Assembly: GCF_000005505.3 (NCBI RefSeq) | Contig: NC_016131.3 | Coordinates: forward strand, 23,892,501-23,956,500 | DNA length: 64,000 bases | Direction of reading: 5' to 3' | Source: Brachypodium distachyon | Taxonomy: Eukaryota > Streptophyta > Magnoliopsida > Poales > Poaceae | Part shown: piece after piece, positions 55,084 through 64,000 of the stretch | Layout of the letters: each line of letters opens with the position of its first letter | How positions within the stretch are numbered: the first letter of the stretch is position 1 | Program-made: the position numbers and the translations under genes | The notes under the pieces: generated by a model | Told to the model about the DNA's origin: nothing | The model's database searches: none | What the model saw: the letters and a program-made list of their open reading frames with translations, nothing else

Positions 55084-56115
55084 CCTCCAGGTTCTGTGCA
55101 TAATGACTAATAAGGTCAGGGTATGTGATGTCCTCATTTACAATTGATGAGAAAAATGGTGTATAAGCTGAATCATCAATTTAAGCTTTTGGGTCAGCAT
55201 TCTTCTAGCTTTTTCTAATGCAGTTAACTATTCTGATATAGTTGTGCATACAGTTTAGTCTGAAGTTCATTTTGTCAGTACCGTATCAAAAACTCAGCAT
55301 CTTTTCTCAAGCACAAGAATTCTTGTATATGATTCTTAATGACTATTTGCAAATTCTTATCCCAATATGATCTCTATGATTGGTAATAAATGTGTAATCA
55401 GAACCCCTAGCTTTACCTGTTCTAATGTTCAGTCCACTTACAGAACCCCTTTGCTATAGATGAAGTTTTGAACAAAATATTTTGTCCACAGCACTTCTGA
55501 ACAAGAATGATTCATTGTGTAGCTGAAGTTCTTGAGAATTCACCCCTTCTCTAAACTTTGAGAAGCTCGCAGGAGAACTTTAGTAAAGATGGGAGGAGTG
55601 AAATATGTGAAACAATCAAACGAAAGCTGAGCAACCTAGTGCTGAAGCTCTCAGGATACTACTGTTCTTAGTATAATCTTATGAGCTATGCCTATCCTCC
55701 TTGAGTGTAGGACTTCCTTTACTCCACAGACACTAGCTCCTGCTTACCATAAGCTATGCCTATCCTCCTTGAGTGAGCTGGTCTGACCTCAAGTATTCAT
55801 GTACTTCTACCCTCAGTGTCAGTCTTATGGAAACTAGTTCATTGAATATCAGTCCAGAGCTAGAAGCCTATTAGGGTGTAATGTTTTATAATTACACATG
55901 CCAGTTAGATGCGTGTAACTGTGTAACTGAAGAAAGCTTATAATCTGTCTCATTTTATCTATTCTTGAATGGAAATTAATCTTCATTCTTAAGTCTGTTG
56001 CCTGTCGGCACATTTTTGTTCTGGCCATTGATTTGGATGATTACTCGCGTCGATTTTGTACTCAGTTGAGACCTATGTTGGTCAATGAGATGAATTTCTT
56101 ATGTTTTTTATCAGG
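55084..56115. other. 3' flank of the F-box gene
   Basis: An exact 24-bp direct repeat (AGCTATGCCTATCCTCCTTG plus AGTG) occurs at 55684-55707 and 55752-55775. No coding evidence. Confidence 0.5.
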
Positions 56116-56194
56116 TACTCCCTCCGATCCATAATAAGTGTCGCTGCTAAAGTTGTACTAAATCATCGACACTTACTATGGATCGGAGGGAGTA
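56116..56194. mobile_element. 79-bp Stowaway MITE
   Basis: The ends TACTCCCTCCGATCCATAAT and ACTATGGATCGGAGGGAGTA pair, with inner arms AAGTGTCG / CGACACTT. Confidence 0.9.
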
Positions 56195-57414
56195 GAATTT
56201 TCTCATCTTGTGTGAACAAAATGGATATCATCTATTGCAGCAGTAGTACTCTTGGTTCCACAATGAATATTTTTTGTCCAAAAACATGCCAGATTGTTGT
56301 TTGCATATTCACCGTCATATCTTTTTTTGTGTCGCGTTGAGGTTTCTGCCCATTTTTCTCTTATCTGCCACATGTTTCTGCAATAGTACTTGATTAGAAT
56401 TCTGTCGCATGTTCTACTGTAGAAGAGTGGCGCGCATAACAGATTAATGTTGTGCTCCCTTGTGTTATCGATAGTAGACGTCTTAATCCTACTTATCATG
56501 CTATCGCCTGGCGGCAGCAGTCACATTCTCAACCAGCGGTTTTGGGTCTGTGAATGCCTCGCTGCCTACGGCACAGGGAGTCTCTCTCACCCCGTAATGT
56601 TCACATCAACTTAACAGCTGCCGAATTCTCCAAGCTTCTGGTGATTTTGACACCAGTCACGTGCTCCTATCGCAGTTAAGGAGGAGGGGATATTTCGTTA
56701 GTTCTTGCGGTGATCCATAGTTTCGTTTCCTCCTTATTTTCAGTACCACATATATCCTTCATTTGGTGGGTTGGCCGTAGTCTATATAACATGACCTGCA
56801 ATTCACCAGTTCATTTTCAGGCTGTTTCGTGTCATCATATATAACAAGTAAATGATTATCATTAAAGTATCTTCTATTGTCTATAACACAATGCTGTTTT
56901 TTCTTATGTTCCTTCGCATATTCCTCCACAGTTTGTTGGGCATTCTTTGTCCATTGCTCTATTGTATACCATGTCGCAACACTATCACATTTAGCAAGAC
57001 TGTCAGCCATATTAACTGCTAAATAGATTGACATCTACAGCTGGTATAAAGTATTATATCTTCGTGGGTTGGTCACACGGCACACGTTTGTTTGCTGTCC
57101 ATGGATATCAACCATTAGTTAACTGAAGGTGAAAGCAGAAAAACAAACTTGCAATCAGATGAACAAGGCACAAGCAACCCAACCAAAATTGTCTCCGCTG
57201 ATATGATCCATAGATACTTCATGTACACGGCGAATCAAAATTTATAAAACTCCGGACACACAGACACACACTCAGGGAATCTCTCCCACTGGCTCCACAG
57301 CAGCTCTTGAGGTAGCGGTTCGATTGCCGCAATCAGCCAAGAAGAAGCAAAGCAAAGAGATGGGGAGGAATCCTCGGTTCCAACTTCCAAGCTGCTTCAG
57401 CAGCTGCTGCCGCT
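56195..57414. other. Intergenic; a 91-codon minus frame of unknown status
   Basis: An ATG-initiated minus frame at 57034-56759 encodes a polar peptide with no motif I recognise. There is no support from context, so it is not called a gene. The rest is AT-rich. Confidence 0.3.
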
Positions 57415-57732
57415 TCAGCGAGCGCAGGCGCAGCAGTAGGAGACGAGGCGGCTCCATGCGGGGGCGGCGGCCTTCCTACTCCTCCTCCTTCTCGTCGCCG
57501 AAGCCGTCGGCTTGTTCTTCTTGTTGTCTCCGAGCCACGGCAGCGGCGGCGCTTCGTCCATGCCGCCGAGCATCTCCCACATGACGTGCACGTCCCGGTA
57601 CTCGCACGTGCGCACCTCCTTGCGCAGCTCGCCCAGCCCTGCACGGCCCGTGGTTCGCCGCAGGCCGAGGCGCCCGCTGAGGCCCAGCCACACTCGCTTT
57701 ACCGGCACCGCCGCACGGCCAAGGCACGACAT
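57415..57732 (-). CDS. Small conserved plant protein of unknown function, 105 residues
   Basis: The ATG at 57730-57732 opens a frame to TGA at 57415. The N-terminal half (VKRVWLGLSGRLGLRRTTG, LRKEVRTCEYRDVHVMWEML) has the look of a small plant protein family, basic and then acidic, with a CEYRDVHVMWEML core. I know similar proteins only as uncharacterised. The C-terminal half is Arg/Ala-rich and less constrained. The strong GC bias at third positions and the ATG context support coding. No signal peptide or membrane helix is present. The function is unknown. Confidence 0.6.
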   Translation of the reverse strand: MSCLGRAAVPVKRVWLGLSGRLGLRRTTGRAGLGELRKEVRTCEYRDVHVMWEMLGGMDEAPPLPWLGDNKKNKPTASATRRRRSRKAAAPAWSRLVSYCCACAR

Positions 57733-59019
57733 GAAGAATCCTTGACCCCTCTGTTCTTGCTTCGATCTCGCCGGCCGGATATTGTTGTTGGCTATGCTTG
57801 CTCCCCTGCTCAGCTGCTCCTGCCCCTTTGACCGACTCTCCTAAAGACAGAGAATGAGAGAACCAAAGCCCGGAATCCTGGGCTAAGCTCCGTCTCCTCC
57901 TCACACGAAGAGCACACTGTCTAATTTATGGTGCCATTGAGATGTGCTGCATTTATAGGAGAGAATAGAGACCCGAAGGCGTGCGTTGTGGACGCGTGTC
58001 AGGTGTCGCGGCATCTTTCTCTCGCACTCGGTAAACTGCACGGCCCAGGAGATGGTGTATTCCCACGGCTCGCCGCGTCAATTCAGGAATGCAGCGGCAG
58101 CGGCTAGGATTCATTCAGGAATTCAGAAGTACTTCTGCTTCTCTTTTCTTTTCTTTTTCAAATGATCTTTTTTCCAGAATACCTTTTTTTTCAAATGATA
58201 AAGAAGGTAGTGTCGATATGTTTCTGCTTGGAATTCTTCTCCCATTTCCTCCTATATTTATATCCTTCTAGATCCTCCAAGTCAAACCTGTCTTTTAGTG
58301 CGAGGGGGAATGGTTTGTTTTATCTCTAGATAGATACATGCACATCACTCCTCCGCCAAAGGACAGGGGTGAATGGGTGCTTGATCGATGGAGCCGGATC
58401 GGCTGGCATACATACCGGAGTATAATACTAGTACCAGCTAGCTATAGCTAGCCAGCCGTGTACAATACGAGTACAATAGGCAGTAGCTATCTCAACAGTC
58501 GTGTCCTAGTTGTAACGCGAAAACAAAAAACACAAAGCGCAACGTCTGATGTGATGCGGACACCATCCCACATACAAAATGGAGTTCTGTGTTTTTTTTT
58601 TGCCCCTGGAATCGACGGCTGTAGTTCAGAGAGAGAAAGAAAAATGGTAAGTACTACTCGGAGCAGTTCGCACTTACCCATTTAACAAATCAGTAACCAC
58701 ACTAACTAACCAGGCTGATTCTGTTCCTCGCTGGCTCTCCGCCTGGTGTCATTTCGATCAGCTAAATTGGAGATCTAACGCCATCCTTTCCAAACCCTCC
58801 TAACACGACGCGGCACATTTCACATATGCCCGTATGTTGCTTGCTCCCTTCTCTAGCTAGATTAAAAATGAGAATGCACGTTATGATTGACGACCTTTCT
58901 TGTCTTGTCTTGTCTTGTTGCGAGAATGATTGATCTAAGAAGTAAGACTTCTCGGGAATTATGATCGGTGTACTAAAGCCTATACCGCCGTACAGAAGGA
59001 AGAAAAAAAAAAGCTTAAC
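57733..59019. other. Intergenic, no gene recognised
   Basis: Includes the probable promoter of the small-protein gene (to about 58050). Beyond that there are short CT-rich tracts and GCTAGC-type palindromic words near 58435-58455. Nothing else is supported. Confidence 0.4.
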
Positions 59020-59136
59020 TAATTCCTCCGACCGCTATTACTTGTCTTAAATTTGTCCAAATACGGATGTATCTATGTGTAAAAAGCGTTTAGATCCATG
59101 TAATATTTTGATAAGTAATTGTAGCCGGAGTTAGTA
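59020..59136. mobile_element. Degenerate Stowaway MITE
   Basis: TAATTCCTCCGACCGC and GTAGCCGGAGTTAGTA mark worn ends. The inner words CTTAAATTTGTCCAAATACG and CATGTAATATTTTGATAAGT are those of the common grass Stowaway seen at 60027-60143. Confidence 0.55.
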
Positions 59137-60026
59137 CTATAGTTTAAATGGCAAGTTCTTTCCTGATTAATTTTGGTTGATAATATACACATATGCTGCC
59201 AAATTCGATGCTGGTATGTTATATTCTTCTGTTACCGGCGAAAGAGATCAGGTATTAGTGGGGACGACAGCATATATAATTAACCATGCTGATTCTGGAA
59301 ATCTTTTCTGCATATTCAAGGTCATCTCTGCGTAGAAATAGTAACGACAAAGGAGTTACGTAAGCTCCACTCTCGGGAGGTGCCAATGGACTCACGCCCC
59401 ACTCCCAAGTGGAAGTGAATCTCTCGTCACCGTATCAAACTGACAAGAGTTCCTAGCCGCTAATCCAGCAACTTTTGTATTATTAAAGGGCCAAAGGCAC
59501 ATTAATTAGGCCATTTTAACGTACGGTTGTTCCGGATCATACCGGATTACCGGGGATGATCTTTTTTCTTTGCGTCGACAAATTCTGCAGCTACTGTTGG
59601 GCTGGGTCCTTCTCGCTCCACTGGTCTAGCAAATAATGACACGTGTCTTTTGAGATCATCCATCCAAACTGTACACGGTGCTACGTATCTATACTGCCCA
59701 CACAAACTCTGGCGGCGTGCTTTTGCCAGTGTTGCCGACCATAATCTCTATCCCTGAGCAGTGAAACGTGGTTGTTGCTTTGTGGTGCTTGTAATTCGTG
59801 GCATATGCAATACGAAGTACTTTTTCTCTCGAAAATATAAAGGCACATATGTGTACAGCCAATGCTAGCTTAAAACTCTAGGCACTATTATACGACACAG
59901 TATATAAATTATACGTATGAGAGACTGAGAGTAATAATCATTGTATTGTGTCCGTCAAAAAATAATCATTGTATTCATCTTGCAAAGTCCTTATGTCAAA
60001 TTTATTTGTGCTAACTTTCAAAGTAC
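59137..60026. other. Intergenic, no gene recognised
   Basis: AT-rich DNA without coding evidence or clear transposon ends. Confidence 0.4.
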
Positions 60027-60143
60027 TACTCCCTCCGTCCCATATTAAGTGTCTCAAATTTATCCAAATATGGATGTATCTATGCCTAAAAAACGTCTAG
60101 ATACATGTAATATTTCGACGCTTAATATGGGACGGAGGGAGTA
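60027..60143. mobile_element. Stowaway MITE
   Basis: The ends TACTCCCTCCGTCCCATATT and AATATGGGACGGAGGGAGTA are perfect inverses of each other over 20 bp. The element is 117 bp. Confidence 0.92.
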
Positions 60144-61347
60144 TTAGTATGAGTCCAAATTTAAAAGTTTGACTGCACCTAAAATTATGCAATTACATTT
60201 TAGAAAAGAAAGAAAGAAAGAAAGAAAATATCCGCAAAAAGAGTACATACTTAGTGTCATGAAGGTAATTAACGAAGGAATGGTCGCATGACCATGGAGG
60301 AGGAGGAAATGATTTGTTTGTGCACGACCAATACTCTATGCTTTTCCTTTTTCCATGGTGTCATTCACAATCCAACTTCGCCGCTGTGCACGACCAAACT
60401 TATATATCTTCTGCTTGACTGACAGCTGAGAACAAAAGCGCGTTATCATTTATTTTACTTGTATAAGAAAACAATGATTTGTTTGTGCACGACGAGTCTT
60501 CAATTCAATAACTGAGGATAACGTATCCGGCTCTTCCCGGACTCTTAAACCTTCAGACACCAACCACAGAACTAGTAGTGACAAGAGATTATAAAGAAAA
60601 AAGTTTATACAAGACAACTTGCGTGCACCATGCCAAGAAAACTCAAATCCAAATTTGATCCAACATCTCAGGAAACAAAAAGAAGATGACTATACCTGGT
60701 AGCTAATTCAAGTTATAGTTCGCAAGCGACACTTGGGAGAAAATATTGTGAGATTCGTGAATTGTACAAGGAGGACGTATCTGTGGTGGTATGCATATGC
60801 ACATGTACCTCTTGCACAATTGCAGAAAGAGTAAATCAAGTTCAGATCTTAAATTTGTCGTCTTCTCAAAATGTGGGTCGAATTTGATTTGGAAACCTCG
60901 TGTACATGTATGTTGCATCTACATGGCCAATTGTTTCGAGAATCTGGACGATGATGTTTTGGGAACGATAGCACTTAAAAAACGACGTATGGCAAATAAA
61001 TCCTCAGTATTGAGAGCTCCAATGGGTAGACCTACAATTTTAACCACTTTCTCTAGTTCCATTTTGTAACCCATTTCTAGCTTAACCCCATACCGTTCTA
61101 AACTACTGTTATTTCGAAAACTAGAGATTTTTTAATTTGAGCAGTATCTCCTTCCAGTATATGCATCCGAAGAATATGATCCACAAAATTTAGCATTTAT
61201 TTTCTACGACACAGAAATCCATGCTGCTACAATATAGAAAGTAAACTGTGAAGATTTGACATAAAACAGAAAAAATTCAGTACTCGACCGATAAATCTCA
61301 GAACAGGATGCACAACTGGAGGTAGAAAATATTTCATTTGATACAAG
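60144..61347. other. Intergenic, 3' flank of the xylanase gene
   Basis: Contains a (GAAA)n tract near 60206-60227 and a duplicated phrase (ATGATTTGTTTGTGCACGAC near 60309 and 60474). No gene is seen. Confidence 0.4.
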
Positions 61348-64000
61348 CTAAATGTTCAGAGTAACCACCTGCACCGGGTTCTCCTTGTCAACAACAAATG
61401 ATCTAGTTACCTTTCCTGAAGGCGTCGCTATTTCGATCGTGTATGACCCATGGTAGCCTCTGAATTTAAACTCCCCACGATGATCGATGTCGCCATTCGC
61501 GTGGCTTAGCCACTCTTGCTTCAGAGCAAGGTACCTTTTGCCAGCCTCATTGATTGTTCCATCAGCGTCGATCAGGTGAGCATGCTCCCGAAACATGAAC
61601 ATCTCCCAGAATCCCCAGAGGATAACACCCTCCACAGCAGGATGCGCGAAGCATTCGCGTAGGCACACCTCGAGATCATCAGCCCGGATGTGTTCGTTCT
61701 CTGCTGTGACATCTAACTCAGTAATCCAGATAGGGAGACCCAATATGGATAGCTTGTCTAGGGAATCACATATGATATCTCCCACTGGATGGCTGATATG
61801 ACCTTGCACACCAATCCCACCAACCGGAGCACCCCGTTCTTGGAGATCAACAATCTGCTCGATGAACTTCTCTGGTGTAGATTTTGAGTCACATCCATCT
61901 TCGACATTGTAGTCGTTCACAAAGAGTACTGCTGAAGGATCAAGTTTATGTGCTTCCCTGAACATGTGAGCTCTAATGTCCCTTCCAAGTCTATCTTGAT
62001 AGAAAGACCCATGAAGCATCTCATTGTTAACATCATGATGCTTAAACCGACCTTTGTACCTTGACAGCAGGCTTTGCAATCGACTTTGTATGGCAGCCAT
62101 CAAGTGGTGCCCATGCAATGACCGAATCCATGGCTGGACTGAATCTTCCACTTCCCAGAATAAGCAGTGACCACGAACTCGTATGTTATGCTTCTGACAA
62201 AATTCAAGCAACTCATCGGAATCTTTATAATTTAGCTTTCCTTGTTCCGCCTCTGTCCAGTACCACTTCAATTCATTCTCAAATACAGCCCAATTGAAGT
62301 TCTTCACAAAGAAATCAGCAAGATCCTCATTCTCAATGTTACTTCTCCCTATGCATGATCCAAATGCAAAACTATTCTCGGTCTGTTGTATCCTGATAGC
62401 TGAACCAACAAGATTCGCGGCATTTGATTCTTGGAACTTCACAATGATATCACGCTTCCTTACCTGTCAGAAATCAGAAAATTAACTTTAATATTTCTCA
62501 AAATCATCATTGTTATAAGCAGCCATCAGATGACTTGTAGACAAAAGTTTTCAGTTTAATGATTTCGAGGAGAACAAGATATCTTTATATGCTTATGTAG
62601 GCACAGGCGCACTGCAAACTCTCGTCTTAACATAAAGAAAGCAAGGAGTTTCACCTTGTCTGATTTCTCCTTAAGGTACTCAAAACGTGCTTTCCTATCA
62701 ACCGCATAAATTTGGAAGCCCATGACTCTGATATCAACACCTGAAGGAGGACCCTGAACATATGCGATAACTTTGGATGGCTGCTTTTGAAGCTTGAATG
62801 CTCCTTTGATTTCATACCATTGATCCCCGTCAGCTTCCACTTGCCCACCATTAACCCATTGGTCATCTACACCAAGACAAACATTTACATGGTGACGGCC
62901 ATGTCCTCCAGACCCAGCACGTACCCAGGCAGAGACTCTGTAAGTGGTGTGCAGCCTTAGCTTGTCAGTTATCACCTGAGAAGGCCCCATCCACACATCA
63001 GTGCGGTTTGTAGCAAGGACATAGCTACCACTTATATGTTTCCGATTCAAAGGGTCCTTCAGGATGGAAGACAGCATATGGGGTGATTCAGTATGGATAC
63101 TCAGTCGACATGACCCCATAGGACTCCACCCAGCAAGGCCGCGAGAGAAAGTACTGTTCTGCATAATATTAGCTCCATACATAACATTCTGAAATACAAC
63201 GAAAATATTCTACCATTAGAAAAAAGAAGATAACTTGAATTAGACAGGAAAGGCTAAATCTTTCTATCTATACTATCTATTATTATCCATGATTGATAAA
63301 GGTTTGCCACTCGCAAAAAAAAAAAGATAAAGGTTTGCGGCAACAAACATTATATATCTTGTGGGACTGCAATCGTGCAGCAGTACGAGTTGACTAATCT
63401 GAAACACACTCCTGAGGTAGTAATGGAATGAAGCAATGAGTTTACCAACCTCAACTTTTGGGCGTGGTGCAGCAAGGATTTTTCTTGCCGGTGACAGAAC
63501 AAGGCCATCTACAAGAATGTCAATTCCTGCAGGTGGCCCCTCTATAAAAAGGACAGCTTTGGAGAAGGGAGCATGAAGGAGGAATTTTCCTTTCAAATGT
63601 GTCCAGCGCTTATCAGAGGCCTGGTTTCTTTGTTAATAAAATAAATTAATAATCAGTATATACATGATCCCTATAAAGATAATATATAACAAAGCCTGCA
63701 AATAATAAACTCAATAACATACTTACTTTGAAATACATACATATCGTTCACGGCCATATTCTTGTACCCACAAAGTAGCACGAACTTCAGTTTCATTAGA
63801 ACTGCCAAATATCCGAACAGGAGAACTAATCTCATAAAAGACTTTTCTCTGCACTCTTCCTGTGATATCTTGCTGTATGCCATTCCAATTGTGGATCCGT
63901 CCCGTTGCTGAAGCAAAATAGCTGCCACTTAAGGGCTTCACATTCCCATAAGCAGTGAACTCATGCCTACAGATATTGCATCCTCTTCCAGACCAATTAC
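61348..64000 (-). CDS. GH10 endo-1,4-beta-xylanase with CBM22 modules, 5' end outside the window
   Basis: Minus exons: 64000(+)-63741, 63620-63450, 63188-62655 and 62463-61348, all joining in phase 0, giving about 692 visible residues. The first two exons hold a CBM22 carbohydrate-binding module (LSGSYFASATGRIHNWNGIQ, EGPPAGIDILVDGLVL). Exon 3 holds a second (NSTFSRGLAGWSPMGSC, SGSYVLATNRTDVWMGPSQ, VQGPPSGVDIRVMGFQIY). Exon 4 is the GH10 barrel with acid/base Glu in HHDVNNEM (62020-62022) and nucleophile Glu in WITELDV (61717-61719), then a beta-rich tail. Plant relatives such as Arabidopsis XYN1 are wall enzymes that cut xylan and act in secondary-wall remodelling. All catalytic residues are kept. 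A signal peptide or a further CBM22 would lie beyond the right edge. Confidence 0.9.

Noticed and set aside
1..64000. CRISPR array, operon or prophage
   Set aside because: No spaced identical repeats, operon spacing or phage genes; all evidence is for plant nuclear DNA.

Overview
The window is nuclear DNA of a grass, most likely of the cool-season subfamily Pooideae. Three things point there: split genes with GT...AG introns, at least a dozen Stowaway MITEs with the grass terminus TACTCCCTCC, and an Au-type SINE next to Copia, Gypsy, LINE, Helitron and hAT elements. The sequence alone does not fix the species. Most genes have a GC-rich first exon and AT-rich introns.

Layout. 0-6 kb: LTR-like debris, an intact minus-strand ERI1-like 3'-5' exonuclease with a GRF zinc finger (1729-2661), several MITEs, and a two-exon LYR-motif protein gene (5636-6045). 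7.7-17.3 kb: two inverted paralogous last exons of an unrecognised plant protein (7705-8354 minus, 16192-17306 plus), with a broken Copia element (12890-16113) against the second. 18.4-20.1 kb: a complete four-exon CPBP/CAAX-protease-like gene, probably plastid-targeted. 21.3-24.4 kb: a 3.15-kb Helitron. 24.5-29.6 kb: a LINE fragment, a broken LRR receptor-like-protein gene, and a duplicated upstream segment carrying a small transposon.

30.2-38.05 kb: a 13-exon minus-strand gene for an AtuA/DUF1446-type protein of about 646 residues. One of its introns holds an hAT-like element, a LINE tail and an Au SINE. About 0.4 kb upstream of its first recognised coding exon lies a 13.2-kb hAT transposon (38458-51656) flanked by the exact 8-bp duplication GGGGATAC. 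Inside it is a decayed Gypsy element (40249-48520, TSD TAATG), which itself contains a solo LTR (41558-42811, flanked by ACGTA). A second, unclassified insertion (48946-50157) also breaks the hAT transposase.

53-64 kb: an intronless F-box gene (53857-55083), a small conserved plant protein (57415-57732 minus), and the 3' part of a CBM22-GH10 xylanase gene that runs off the right edge. The host genes have unrelated functions (small-RNA trimming, organelle factors, protein turnover, cell-wall hydrolysis) and form no operon-like unit. I found no convincing novel biological system. The most informative material is the dated nest of transposons, the inverted paralogue pair, the telo-box tandem array and the AtuA-type gene.
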